From: Bostrychus sinensis
Taxonomy: Eukaryota > Chordata > Actinopteri > Gobiiformes > Eleotridae
Direction of reading: 5' to 3'
Assembly: GCA_020698575.1 (NCBI GenBank)
Contig: CM036251.1
Span: forward strand, 12,998,288-13,062,287
Length of the DNA: 64,000 nucleotides
Part shown: positions 24,851-38,160 of the stretch, piece after piece
Position numbering within the stretch: the stretch's first letter is position 1
How the letters are laid out: each line of letters begins with the position of its first letter
The notes under the pieces: generated by a model
The model's input: only the letters and a program-made list of their open reading frames with translations
Told to the model about the DNA's origin: nothing
Database searches by the model: none
Made by a program: the position numbers and the translations under genes

Positions 24851-27400
24851 AATGGCCAGGTGGAGACAGGACACACAGATTCCACACAGATAGAAATGAT
24901 GTCTCTGCGTTGTTCCCTGCAGTGAGGCAGAAACGCTAACCTCTGCCACCATGCATCATACTGAATATGAACATGACGTAACCTGAGCAAACACTGCTGT
25001 ATAAATTATATTATAAAGGTACAAGAGTCTCATTTAAAGTAAGTCACTGACACTTGGTCAAACTTGTAGTTGTATTCCACGATTAAATATCAGGCCAATG
25101 CACTGGTTTTTCCATGTTTTATTGAGCTTCCCTTTTCTCTCCCCGTTTTCCTTTTGTAAGGAACCTAACAAGATATAGTATTTCTGCCACATTAGCTCTA
25201 ACTTTAGTAACACTCTTTGCATGCTTTATTCTTGTTTTATCCCGAGGACACTAAAAGATTGACTTTGAGATCGACCAAAGAAAGATTTAAAACCCCTGTG
25301 ACTTTTATCAGCAAACTCCTCTGGCCATAAAGATGTTTTACTCTTTGTCCTCGCTGTCACACCTGCCCCTGCTGAATAAAGATTTCCACTTATATCATCA
25401 TTTGCAGTAAAAAGGTTGTTCCTCTGGAGGAAAAACGCAGTGCTCTGAGCGGCTAATTACTGACCATTCTCCAAATAACAATAGGCAGCGGCCACAGACA
25501 GTGCTAATTGTTGGGTTGGTTGAAAAGAGCAGCTGAGCAAAGGCCACAGTTCAAAGTGTGTGGGCGAAAACTGGAGGCTCTGGGAGAAAAGAAAGAAAAA
25601 TTAGCACCTTTAGAAAAAAAACAAAGGACTGTAAGTGTGGTGTTTGGAATAAAACGTGACTGTGACCTGCTACTGCTGAAAATTGAGATGCTTAAACAAT
25701 AGCAAGTCATTTTATGTATTTCTGTAGTTTAAGCTTGACAATATTGTAGCACAATAAACTGTGAAATAAATTATGTTGGCTAGATTTATACTTTTATAAG
25801 CTTTTAGGTTATGCACTTATTTGAGGTCACTCGTTGCCAAACGGGTAATGATTGGTAACATGAAGCTAAAATTATAGTTAGCATGAGAAATAAAGTGAAG
25901 CTGCACACTCTATTGGGTCTAAACCATATAATCTACTCAAACTACACAAGACTTTAATAAAATATATATATATGTTTTGATGATGCTTTGTGTTTTATAA
26001 AATGCCAACGTGTTATGGTTTAGCAATAGCAATTTATAATCTGCATATGTTTCTTTTTTAGCTTGGCAGTATTGCTAAATACATAACAATCATAACAATA
26101 TAATGAAGCTATATTATCATGTTTTTTTCCCCAAAACATAATATTAAATTTGACAAGCAAAAGAATGAAGTATATACTTTTTTCTTTGCTTCTTGTAGTT
26201 TTTCTTTTAATCTGTAATGTCTTGTAATGTACAAAAATACATATCAAATTTCAATTTCTCTGTAGTAAAATGTTTTTTTCCCGTGCTGTTTCTCTGTGAC
26301 TTGTATTGTAAAACTTTTTGTACAAATTAAGTGCACAAAACAGAGTAATTAGTGCAGATATGAGTCACAGACATTTAAAGGGTTGTTAATGAATGGCTTT
26401 AGAACAGCTTTGAACTATCAACATCAGGAAAAACAATCTAATAAATCAAGTTTCCAAAAAAAAAAACACATAAAAATCTCTAAGATACGTGTAAAGGTGA
26501 AGTGTGCAGACAGTGTGCTTTATGTGTAATGAATAGCTGCACTAAACAGGATGTCTGTCCTCTGTGTTTATGAAGAATCTGATACTGACGGACTGCAGCT
26601 GGATCAGGTGACATGTACCAGCGAGTACAGATGTACAGATGAGGGGCATTTTAGTGCTTTATTTAACAAAAACTTAAATGTATTCATAGTTTAACAAAGG
26701 ATGCCAAAGAACTAAGAAAATGTCCAAAACAAGAATATTTACGAAGCTGGCTGCACTTTGTAAAAATAACCCGCTTCACAGTACTGCTTATCCAGAGATG
26801 CTCATTTTTGGTTTTGTCTAAGGGGGTAGGACACACATCTGGTACAGATTCAGCTCTTTTAATACAGGGCCCTTCGTGACTACCTACCTACATTTTGAAA
26901 GAAGCTTAATTTTGTCACGTTTTTCAGGGTAAGTAAATATCTATCTAATTATAATCACGTGGTACTATCAGCCTGGCTAGCCATAATTATTTTTCTTTTC
27001 AATAAATAAAATCACAAAGGCTGTGATGTGGGAAGTATTTCAAAGGTTCGTCTGCATCCTCTTCTCTCACACCAACTAACTTCTCTTACCTCGTATGAGC
27101 ATCCTTCTGCCCATACTACTCACTGTACTTCTTTCTCTGCACATGGCCAAACTACTGTAGTCTGACTTTATCTCCAAAATGTCTAACATGAGCCATCCCT
27201 CTGATGAACTCATTCCTAATCCATCCTTGTCTCTTCCAAAGAGAACCTCAACATCTTTAGCTCTGCCTCCAGTCTTTCCCTCAGTCCCAGTGCCCCAGTG
27301 TCTCTAAGCCAATACTGGTTAAAAATAAAGCAAAGACAGCCCCATCATGGACAAACGTACCATAGACGTCACAGAGGTCCGGACCTCAGTATTTTTCTAC
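24851..27400. other. grm8 intron, no gene recognised
   Basis: AT-rich with short A and T runs. No repeat termini found. Confidence 0.45.
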
Positions 27401-28262
27401 CAGCTCTAAAAAAGGACTAAACCAGGGCTAAACCAGGTCTAAATCAGGACTAAACCAGGTCTAAACCAGGTCTAAACCGGGACTAAACAAAGACCAAACC
27501 AGGTTTAAACCAGGGCTAAATCAGGACTAAGCCAAGACCAAACCAGGTCTAAACCAAGGCTAAACCAAGACCAAACCAGGTCTAAACCAGGGCTAAACCA
27601 GGACTAAACAAAGACCAAACCAGATCTAAACCAAGGCTAAACCAAGACCAAACCAGGTTTAAACCAGGGCTAAACCAGGACTAAGCCAAGACCAAACCAG
27701 GTCTAAACCAAAACTAAACCAAGACCAAACCAGGTCTAAACCAGGGCTAAACCAGGGCTAAACCAGGACTAAACAAAGACAAAACCAGGTCTAAATCAGG
27801 ACCAAACCAGGTCTAAACCAAGGCTAAACCAAGACCAAACCAGGTCTAAATCAGGACCAAACCAGGTCTAAACCAAAGCTAAACCAAGACCAAACCAGGT
27901 CTAAACCAGGTCTAAACCAAGACCAAACCAGGTCTAAACCAAGACCAAATCAGGTCTAAACCAGGTCTAAGCCAGGTCTAAACCAGAAAAAACTATTCTA
28001 AACCCGGACTTATTTAGGAAAAAGACTGGAGTATACCAGGTCTAAACTAGGAATAAACTAGGCCCAAACCAGGACAAAACCAGTCTAAACCAAGACCTAT
28101 TTAGGAAAAAGACAGGACTAAGCCAAGTCTAAACAAGGACTAAACCAAGACCAACCTAGGACTAAACCAGGTCAAAACCAGGACAAAACCAGTCTAAACA
28201 GATCTAAACTAGAACCAAACCAGGTCTAAACTAGGTCTAAAACAAGGACTAAACTGGTCGTC
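27401..28262 (+). repeat. Minisatellite, ACTAAACCAGG-type unit
   Basis: About 70 head-to-tail variants of an 11-12 bp unit (GTCTAAACCAG, GACTAAACCAG, GACCAAACCAG, GGCTAAACCAG). Higher-order blocks of 4-5 units recur between 27430 and 27970. The last 250 bp are more diverged (TATTTAGGAAAAAGAC blocks near 28010 and 28100). Confidence 0.92.
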
Positions 28263-29003
28263 AACATGATGGACCGCAGTATTTCTAAAATCCTGTGTAC
28301 AGCCCTGGGCCCCATAAAAGTATTATTTGAAAAGACCCAGTTGGTGAAGCTCTCTCTATCAGATCTCCACCCCCTGCTGCCTCCAGAGAAGCTCCTAATA
28401 TGATTTAACTGAAGTTTCTGTCCTGCTGGGAGATTTTTTTGGGCCAGCCTTGGATTTTTGGAGCCAGGTTTCTCTATTTCTTAAAAGGGGCTCCCCTGCG
28501 TTATTTCTTTGTAATTATAAGGGCGGCGTAAAGCGGCCAAGCAGAAACAGTGCCAACGGAAAGAAAACGACTAAAGGCAGAACAGAGGAGAGTGTTAGGT
28601 GTGTGTCTTCTAATTGCATATCATTTGCATTTGAATTATTCTGTTTTATCATAAACTGTCAGTCAGATGTAATTGAAAGCAAAAGCCTATACTTCTTAGA
28701 GTTAACCTTATATAATGCTTTTGTTCATGTAGTATACTGTCCCTAAAGAACTGTTTATTCAGATGGAAAGATGATAATATTATACTAACAAAGTCTATGA
28801 AGATATTTTTACCATATTACTCCTGGAATATAAGTCTGACATATATTGGAATATCCTATAGATGCCATAAATAAACAGAAAATAAAATAGTTTATAAATA
28901 GCAATTCCAAAAATGTCCTTATAGACAAAATTAATCTTGATCATAGTTTGGATGTGAGCTTACATTTCTTAAGTTACAGAGCAGGTCATTTTTCTCAGTA
29001 TTA
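28263..29003. other. grm8 intron, no feature recognised
   Basis: The frame at 28450-28746 lacks any domain. Confidence 0.45.
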
Positions 29004-29011
29004 CTAACAAC

Positions 29012-29348
29012 TAGGGGTGTAACAATACATGTACTACATCAATGTACAGGTTTTTTTTATTCCTACAATACAACTGTATCGATACGCATCACCTCGTATC
29101 AAAGAAGTATATATCAATACAAAATCAATATACATAGACTCAACTCAATAATATAAAAAATATCAGTGATTAGAAATTTGCATGTTTAATTAAAGCCTTT
29201 TTTATGGGAACAAAGTATATATTCAACTTTGCTTTATGATTTATGGCAAAAAGTGACTGTATCATTTGTGTCCATAGGAATGTGTTGAACTGGATCGAAA
29301 CAAGGATAATCAATACGTATTGTTGCGAAAACGTATCATTACTATCAA
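29012..29348. mobile_element. hAT-like MITE, decayed right end
   Basis: The left end TAGGGGTGTAACAATACATG is a common fish hAT terminus. The right end has GTATCATTAC in inverted register but lacks the last bases. Flanks CTAACAAC and CTAACCGC agree at 6 of 8 positions. GTATCGATACG-type words occur inside. Confidence 0.5.
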
Positions 29349-29356
29349 CTAACCGC

Positions 29357-31540
29357 TACAATCAACACAGGCTGTAATACATTGGGCCAAAAAGCCCTTA
29401 TGGCTCTCAACGTTACATAATCCACTACAACTTTTTTCCCTTTACTAACCCCATGTGACTGGAGTTAGTATCTTTGGTCCTATCTTGCAAAGTCACAGAA
29501 TCCTTGAAAAGTGTCTGGTGTTCAGAATCCAGTAGACAAACACTTTCGTATGTAGCCCACTATTAATACTAAAACATTGGTAAAAATTACTTTTTCAGTT
29601 GCTTTGCTAATAACCAACCAACACCAAATCATCACTGGCAAAATCTTACCCTCCATGGCATGAGTAAAGAAATGACCATTTATATTTTTCTATACACTAC
29701 TACATTGTTTATCCCCTCTTTCAGAAAGACAAACATGTATATTACCATTTAAATAAACATATTTTTGCATTAGGAATACTGTACATTCTGGGAACTAGTG
29801 TATGCAACTAATATAATATAGTAAGATAATTTGAAAAACATCATATCTAAAAATGAGAAAAAATACTAGCTTCTGTAAACATTTTCCTGACTGATTTTGT
29901 GTTTTGCACAAAGCGTGATCAAAAATGTCACACTGACCCCGAGTATAAGCCATTTGTGTGGACCTGTTTATTTGGACCGACCTCTGACTCGTTTTAGACC
30001 ATCATAATGTCATTTTGTTTTCGAGTCGAGTAATAACATGTCTTTGGCATTATTATTTTCTCCCTAAAAAGGTATAATTTTACATATTTGGCTATACTTA
30101 CAGACAGACGGAGGCGGAGAATAAATGTCAGTGAGTAAGAATGATGAAAAATAAACTGCATGGAGTTGTTCTGGGTTATCTAAGCCTTATACCGGTGTTT
30201 TGAGGACAGAGACACTGAGGAGAAGACAGAAGGCAGAGATGGAGATGTTGAGGCTCTCTTTGGAAGTGAAAAGGATGGATAGGATTAAGGCTGAGTAGAG
30301 GGACAGCTCATGTTAGATGTTTGGAGATAAATGGACAGAGGAGGGACGAAGATGCTAAGGTCCAAAACGGAGATGTATGGATTTAGTGAACAAGGACATG
30401 AAGTTAGCTGAGAGGAGAGGATGAAGAGGATAGTGTTAGACGAAGGCTAACCTAAAGGGGTCTATTGATTCATTGTGAAAGTTCAGTTACATAACAGCCA
30501 TATGGTTTTAAATCCATTTTTTATTATCAAATTCAAATGTGTATTCTCTACTGTGCTTTTATATTGCTGTCACATCAGTCTCAATTCACCTGAGGTACCC
30601 CACGCAATAAACATCCTCCACAATTAATGCGTGCAACGGTAACATTATCATCATTTATTAATTTATTCATCCCTGCCAAGTCTTTATGTTTTTTATTATG
30701 AACACTTAAATGATGCTGTTTTGGAGAGGCTGAAAATATTACCACTCATTAGCACCATCTGTACGTCTCCTGATTGATAGACATCCATTGGAGCATTGTT
30801 CCTGCAGTGTGTCAGTGACAGCCAAATGACAAGCAGCAGGTTTTGGGTAGATCCACATTTTTCAGACTGGGCTGTGAGAGCGTGGAGGGCTAATCTACAT
30901 TGGGAGCTGTCACAGCCAATCAGCATCAGCACTGAGGGAGAGCAGCAGAGGATGATGGGAAACTTAAGACAGGTTCATCAATCTTGACTCAGGGTATAAC
31001 GCAATGCTAAACAGCTCTCAGATTATCACAATTACAGGCTACTAAATCAACATGTGAGCGCTCAGACTGCTGTGATCTACAAGTTTAACCCTGATGCACT
31101 GGTTATCTTTATGCATGTGTACACAGAGTCATTCACATTTCCAGCACATGTTGTTATTGTCCGTGACGGTGCATATCTTGTATCTATGTGAAGCTGTCTG
31201 TACTCCTTCACCAAATTTGTTCCTGGCCCTTCAGCTCATAAAAATTACCAAGATAGCTCTGGCAACTCACTGGCAATATCAAGGAAGTTCTATGTAGCGC
31301 AACCAGTTTTTATTAGGAGATTAGGAGTAATTTTGATTAATGTTAACATGATTGCAGGGTATTTTATTTTTATTATGAGTCCAGTAGACTTACAGGCTTC
31401 TGAAAGAGCTATTTTAACCTGGAGAGGAGGGGTGTGAACAGTCTGAGAGCTGGGTGGGATGGATTCTACAAGATGGAGGTTACTCTGTTCCTGCTGTAAA
31501 TGTCCTAAAAGAAAGGAGGGCTGCTGTTGGTTATGGAGTA
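29357..31540. other. grm8 intron, no feature recognised
   Basis: No repeat ends, RNA or coding signal seen. Confidence 0.45.
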
Positions 31541-31544
31541 GCAG

Positions 31545-31809
31545 GAGCTCAGTCGGTAGAGATCTGATCGCCGCCGCTGGCATTACATACTGTCTATCTG
31601 TCCTTGGGCAAGACCTCTTACTCACAATGCATGTATGAACGTTTTTGTGTGAATGTGCACAAAATGGCAGCTACATTTCTATCAATCTGTCCCAGTTGTG
31701 GCTACAGAGGTAGCTCACCACCACTGAGGAGTGAATGAATAATAAACTCATGTAAGTGCTTTGAGAAGTGCAATAAAAATTCAGTCTATTATTATTATTA
31801 TCATTATCA
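31545..31809 (+). repeat. tRNA-derived SINE, copy 2, with (ATT)n tail
   Basis: GGAGCTCAGTCGGTAGAG is an A-box-like tRNA head. It is followed by TCCTTGGGCAAGACCTCTTA, the shared body (GTGGCTACAGAGGTAGCTCA) and AAGTGCTTTGAGAAGTGC-type 3' sequence, ending in ATT repeats from about 31785. The tail is interrupted by the element at 31810. Confidence 0.7.
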
Positions 31810-32337
31810 GGGCTTGACATTAGCACCAGCCAACCGGCCAAATGCGGTTAAATTTCCATTTTGGTCAGTAATATATTCAGTCTCACTAGCCACTTTGTCT
31901 GGTTGGATTGGTTTTTATTTATTTTTTTTTTTAGTTGAACTACTTTAGACCTGATTTTCTGCTGCTATGCTTATAAATCCCCATCATTTAAAACCTAGTC
32001 AATCATGATTGGCGAGACAAAATCAAGCTCTTAAGATGGTCTTAATTGAAAACATGTAAAATGAATAAATAAATAACTTTAAAAAATACAGCAAAAGCAA
32101 AAAATATTCTAAGTCTGAGAGAAAAACACATTTTCTTTTAGATAGTGATAAATTACTGTTTTAAAAAAGTACCCTTTTACTGGTAATTTTCAAAAGAATA
32201 GTAAAAAAACATATTTTTGTCTTGTGAATCAGCATTTTAACATCTAAACTATGGCTGGCAAAAAACCTAAATGGCTAGTAACCTTTAAAGAACACTAGCC
32301 AAAATGGCCAGTGAGCTAAAAAGTTAATGTCAAGCCC
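31810..32337. mobile_element. hAT-like MITE inserted in a SINE tail
   Basis: The termini are GGGCTTGACATTA and TAATGTCAAGCCC (exact 13-bp inverted repeat). Internal words such as AGCCAA..GGCC are mirrored near both ends. Target duplication cannot be read because it sits in an ATT microsatellite that resumes at 32338. Confidence 0.7.
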
Positions 32338-32412
32338 TTATTATTATTATTATTATTATTATTGTGATTATTATGATTGTGATGATTATGATTATTATTA
32401 TTATTATTATTT
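32338..32412 (+). repeat. (ATT)n / (GATTAT)n microsatellite
   Basis: TTATTATT repeats with GTGATTATTATGATTG interruptions, continuing the SINE tail. Confidence 0.85.
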
Positions 32413-34924
32413 GAGCAGTTTTAAGCACTCTGTTCACTAACTATTGCAAAGATATAACAACAGAGCAGTTCCCATATGACGGTGATGGAGGAGGTTGTCA
32501 TACTCTGCACCACACACCAGCAAAAGGATATTAGAATCTGAGAGTTAACCACTGCTTGCTTTGGCCTGCTTCCAAAAATGTAGTGCCTTAAATAGAAAAT
32601 AAAAAGAATATGAGTTTTATTGCAGCATGTGAGCTGTATTTCGCAGACTCAGTAACATTAATGTGTCTAACTGTAGCCTGTGGCAGGACAGTCCACCAGA
32701 CGTCCCCTTTTACGAGCCTCTCCTGAATGTGACATGAGACTGGACCCACACTGAGTGTCAGCAGACGCCTGTCAACCACCATCATGTCCCGGGGGCAACT
32801 TCCCACAGCTTAACCCCTAAATGTCAGCACTCCCCGGGCCACATTCAGGCCACAGTGGGGCCTGGTGTACTGTAGCTGCTGTGCCGAGGCGTGAGAAGCC
32901 GAAGCGAGGAGTCTCTTAATGATGATGATGATGAAGAACATCGTCACGGTGACACACTGTGACATCATCATCCCGCGGCGAACGGACAAGCGATGCAACA
33001 CGTTTGGATTTTAAAACGCGATCATCTGCAGCCTCCAGCAACAAACTAACACATGCAAATACAGCACTGAGGTCCCACTGAGCTTTATAATGTGTATAAG
33101 TGTCACATTGTGCTAATTAAAGTTGTCATGTTTACTTAAAAAATTATAGGTTTTGTTTTAGCTGTCATGCCCCAGTGAGGACAGAGGTGTTCTTTTCAAA
33201 TTATTATTTTTTTTAATAAGACTACAGTGGTGCTTACCTTTTCTGTGAAATTTGGCTCATGCGTGTATTTTATCACATATTTTATATATTCTAAACACAA
33301 ATCTAATATTACTTCATTTTCACACTCTCTAACTAAACGTGTTACGTTAGTGACAAAAATGTCCCTGTCACAAGCTCTAAGACAGGCTCCTAAGATCCAA
33401 GCAGACTTCTCTCATGTATTAAACTTGGAGTTTGAGATATTGCAGTCTGGCAGGAGATACAGGACTCCTTTGTGCAGATATAATAGATAGAAAAACTCAT
33501 TCGTTCCTCAGTCAAACTTAAGTGCGTAAATGTGTAAACTTGAACTGAATCTAACAAAACATCATAAAAAATGTTTGTTTTGAGAATATTAATTATTTGG
33601 TATTTATGATCAGTGCATATGTTGCAAAAACTTCATGCAAAAAAAGTTGAAAAAATATGAATGTATACATTTTTTTATGACATTTTGTGACAGGGACACT
33701 TTTGTCACTGAACAGGAGCAACGTAACTAGCAAAAAGCAACTAGGAACAAGCTCAAAACAACAACTGCAATAATATAACAATGCCTTTAGATTGTGGGAG
33801 GAATCCAGAGAGAACTCCAGAAAGACCTGCAGAACTCAGTCTTTAGCCTTACACCACAAACACATCATAGTCCTGTCAGTGCATAGGTCTACTCCCAACC
33901 GCTGTACAGCATCAGCCTTCTTCTGCTGCTGCTGCTAATGGGACGTCCTGAGGGCACTGAGACGGGTTAAGTGTAGGGAGCTGCTTTCATGACTGACAAA
34001 CAAAGGTTAATGCAAACGTTAGCCCCAATTTCCTTGTACCAAAATGAGGCTGAATCACCATAGCTTCAAGCTACTTTTCAGAGATAGTTTTTACATTATG
34101 GCTAATACTTTGCAGATATGACCTCAAATCAATATTAAGAGTGTGCCTTTGGGGTTGTCTCATGTGGATAGATATTTCTATAAACTGATCTTTTGCCTCT
34201 TATAGCATTTGCAAAAAATATCTCCATCAAACTGGCACAGCTAAATCTGCAAAAACCTCCTAAATATGTACTATAAAACAATACTGGCATAAAGTCCACA
34301 AAATCTACTGTCAAGAACAAGTAATATTACTACATGCTGCTACTACTAATACCAACAATACTTTAAACACAGTCACAGTTTTTGAAGGCAGAATGAAGGC
34401 AGAATTGACAGTATTACAAGACAGTGAAAATATTTCTGTAGTTCAATTTAAAACACATATAAAAAATGTCAGTCTGTTTGTACTGAATCTCTGTAATATC
34501 TGAGTTGCACTTAAACCACTGAAATGTGAAATGCACCTGTTTCTATGCATCTATAGCCATGCCTTAATAAAAAATCAAATAAAATAAACAAAAAGCCCCT
34601 ACAGCCCTAACCTGTGTGTGTGTGATGTTACGAGATGGTGAGTAAACAGTAAACATGCAGAGAGGTGAAGGTGAGGTCACTCCTGTGTAAGAGCTGCAGC
34701 CTGAGTCACCCCTGACCCAGGATCAGCACTGGGACATGTGCAGATGACAAAGAAACTCAGGAATGACAGTTCGTCCTCCTCCTCCTCAGAGATCGGTCTC
34801 CTAAAGGTTTACAGAGAGCGGCTCAGAGGACGTGCAGCCAATTGAGCGCTCAACACCGACGCACTTCAGATGTGGCACTTGGGAAATCAAGAATCTGTAG
34901 CAAAGGCCAAAACCAACTACAACG
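32413..34924. other. grm8 intron, no feature recognised
   Basis: A short GAT run near 32920. No gene or element ends seen. Confidence 0.45.
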
Positions 34925-34932
34925 ATTTATGC

Positions 34933-35406
34933 CAGTGATTTTCAACTGGTGGGTCGGGACCCAAAGGTGGGTCACAGAAACATTTTCAGTGGATCGCAGG
35001 CCTTTGCCAAAAAAAGAAGAAGAATAAAAAAGTTATGTTATTGTTAGACCTAAGGTTGACGTGAACGCTGCTTAATTCTCCTCGAAGCACAAAGTGTTTC
35101 AGTATTTACCACTGAAAGGTTCAACAGACTTGAATATACTTGAATCCTTTAGAATTGCACTTTTTTATTTCATGTATTTTGTTTTTTAATTAAACTGCAT
35201 CTAACAGAATGTAGAAGGGAGTAGTTTCCTCTCTAGCATCGCCTCTTGTTTGTTAAATGTGTTATTTTTGCGTTGCTGTACTGTGATATTAAGACATTGT
35301 TCTCAGGTTCCATACATTTTATCAGTTGAAATTTGTCTTCTATTTGGGTCGCTTGTCGTTTTAGGGTGATGGTGGGTCCCAACGCTAGATCAGTTGAGAA
35401 CCACTG
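34933..35406 (+). mobile_element. hAT-type MITE (474 bp)
   Basis: The termini are CAGTGATTTTCAACTGGTGG and, reverse complemented, CAGTGGTTCTCAACTGATC. The 8-bp flanks ATTTATGC and ATTTATAC (34925-34932 and 35407-35414) differ at one base. GTGGGTCGGGACCC and GGTGGGTCCCAAC mirror each other inside. Confidence 0.85.
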
Positions 35407-35579
35407 ATTTATACATCATAGCTTTCTGTTGTTTAATACAGCCGAAAAGGGCCACAAGCCAGCGCGCTCCATGTGCCGTTCCCAGCTCGGAAAAGAAGAG
35501 AGCATTGTGTAAAACCACAAATGAGTACGTGAAAAACTGGAAGTTGGTTTGCTAAAAGAAAACTTTGTAATTATTACTT

Positions 35580-35960
35580 TAATAGTGGGAGACCAGCAGA
35601 GGGCAGCAGAAGGCAGCTTTGTTACAGTCTTTTGAACAAAAACAAGAAGAGGAGAAAAGGAGCTTTTTATGTACATTGGTTCTGGGTAAAAGAAAGAGAG
35701 GAGACTGGATGTAGAGGGCTTGATGATTGGTCAGTGCTTCCTGGAGTGGGCGAGGGTTCATGGGAGAGGCGGAGGTTCGTGCATCTGAGCGTTCTGAAGT
35801 CTCAGAAAAGCAGCGTCAAAGAATACAGGATTACTTATACAAGGGTGAATGAAACAAAACACAACTCAAGGTACGTTTTTGATGAGAAAACAACATTAGA
35901 AAACTGTGCAAAGTTAAAAAAAAAAAAAAGATTTTGCAGAATATAGCCCCTTTAAACCTT
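35580..35960 (+). repeat. Dispersed repeat 'family A', uninterrupted copy
   Basis: GACTGGATGTAGAGG, then CAGTGCTTCCTGGAGTGGGC and GGGAGAGGCGGAGGTTCG lead to a tail TTTTGCAGAATATAGCCCC. It is collinear with the split copy at 1641-3385 and preserves the empty hAT target ACTGGATG. Confidence 0.65.
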
Positions 35961-36834
35961 AAGCTCACATTTACACTGGGGAGTGCGTGTTTTTCAAAGG
36001 GTGTGGGACTAGAGACCAGGCCAGCCATACACATTATTTTTCTATTTTATCCAAGTAAATAAAGTAGTCTCTGTGGATTTGAGGTGGTTCAAAATTCACT
36101 ATGAGTGCAGTCTCACAATAGAGAAAAACCTGATCTCGACGTGGGATCAAACTCAGAGATTTCGTGCCGTGACATGACAGTGCTAACAATCTTACACATA
36201 TCTCAATCTCAAAGGAAGCATTTGGTATAAAACCTCAACAGACTTTGTCACAGGTCAAAGTTCACCTCCTCCCATCTGTGCTGTTTTCATTTCATATCAA
36301 ACAAACAGACAAAGAAGAGATGAGAAACCTGCTTTAATCCCTGCATCTCAGAGTCTGCAGTCAGATGTTTAATTTAGTCTGTGTTCCTGGCTGCAGACAG
36401 AGAGAGCTCATCTTTTTCCGTGTTATGAATAAAAAGGTCGTGGTTTTTGCAGACAGATCAGAAATGGGATCCTATTGGGAATAACAGCCCCAGACAGCGG
36501 TTCCGATTAAACACTGAAATTTCACACGGCACTGAAGTCGGTGTGACCTCCGCGCATCATATGGCTGAGTGACGGCAGAGGTCAGAGTTCAACTGGTTTC
36601 CATTTAACACATGAGCAGACACTGAAATTATTACAAGGAATCATGCAGCCACATGGCCAGGTCCTGTACATTTCTCGAAGGCTTCTCCGAGTGCTGTGTC
36701 CTGATTTCAACCTTGGGATAATACACAGAGAGGAAGTTAGAGAGCAGCCTAGATTTAGTTATTTCTTTTCTAGCGTTATTGCTTTTCTTAACTGTGTGCA
36801 GTGGTGGAAACTAAATTAAACTTTTCTGAGCTTC

Positions 36835-37190
36835 TTACCATGTTATAATGGTGTTCCCTCATCAAAAACATACCCGGAGATGTGTTTTGTTTCCTTCATG
36901 CATCTTTGAGTAATACTCTATTCTCTCCTCTTCTACACTGAGTTTGTGAGAGACCAAAATGGCTCGTTTCTCTGGTGTCTGCCTTTTCCTCCTGACCACG
37001 CCCCTCTCCCCTCACAGTCCTGTCCCGTCCAGGAAGCAGAGCTACAGCTCACGCCTCTCCCGCAGCAACCAAACAAACCCACCCCCGAACTGCAACGGAC
37101 ACAACTCAAACACTCTGCATGTGTTTTTGTGAGGAGCACTGAAGGGGTGTAACAGCAGCCGGACAGCGGGGAGGGAGGGCTCTTAAAGTG
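36835..37190 (-). repeat. Dispersed repeat 'family A', reverse copy
   Basis: Read on the minus strand it has the same landmarks: CTTCCTGGACGGG, GGGAGAGGC, AAACAAAACACATC, then TATGTTTTTGATGAGGGAAC. Confidence 0.55.
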
Positions 37191-37463
37191 ACAGGGACCT
37201 AATCTGAACGTTACTCACAAAGTGAAATGATGAGTTTCTTCAATTAGGTTTTTTTAAATAATTATTGCGTTTTCTGACCAACAAAATGTAAGCTGTTGAT
37301 CTAGATGTGTGCAAAATAGATTTAAAAGGCTCACATAAAGGCATAATATAGCCACTTCAAAGTTGTACTCTGAATCCAGTTCGTGATCCAGATCTATCAA
37401 AATTGAATCATTGTGTCCCATTTGTAACCTATCCTCAAAATTTGTAAAGATTTGCTCATGCTA

Positions 37464-37545
37464 TATAGCTCAGTTGGTAGAGCGGTGGTGCATAACCATG
37501 GCAACTGCAGCCTGTCTCTGTGTTGTGGGTTCAAGTCTGGATTTT
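37464..37545 (+). repeat. tRNA-like sequence, SINE head or tRNA pseudogene
   Basis: AGCTCAGTTGGTAGAGC is a perfect A-box/D-arm-like stretch, and GGGTTCAAGTC is B-box-like about 47 bases later. The spacing is longer than in a tRNA and no acceptor stem forms. Confidence 0.5.
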
Positions 37546-38160
37546 GATCTTTTTACAAACACCTCTCTTTGCCCTTTCCCTCATGACTTCCTGCCACCAA
37601 AAAATGCCTAAAAATATGGCCATATCTTGCAATGGTTAACATTTCTGTGTATACTTTTCATTAAAATTTAATCTAAATCTGATTACATTTGAGTTATGTT
37701 GTTCACAGACAAAACAGCAACATTACAGCATCTCTGGTTAGAGATAATGATTGCATGAATCCTGGAGTAAACATTAATGAACAAATGTAGCATGACTTTG
37801 CACTCCCGGCCACAGGTCTTAAAAGCAATCCTTCTCTGCGTACTGAGGGCCCACTGTACCTCTGGGCCGCTCCAACAACAGTATATAACCTCTAAACTGA
37901 GCGTATCTAATTTGTACTTTTTCAATAAACTTAATCATGTTTTGTGCCCACAAGCCACTTCCAACATGAGCAAAATCAAAGTTACCAGACACATCAAATG
38001 TCCTCTCCTCAACTCTTTATTGTGCTCTGCAGCAAAAGTAAATGGATTTTAACTACTGTCACGTTTGTCAAAAACATTTTTAAAGGTTTTCAAAGAGCGC
38101 GGTCAAATCATGCTCTCTTTCTGAGCTGGCTTCAGAAACGACTTAGTGATTGTGTATAAG

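Noticed and set aside
27401..28262. Regular short repeats that might suggest a CRISPR array
   Set aside because: Units are 11-12 bp, contiguous and variable with no unique spacers, in a vertebrate intron; it is a minisatellite.
37464..37545. Functional tRNA gene
   Set aside because: A-box and B-box-like motifs are present but spacing is too long and no acceptor stem forms.
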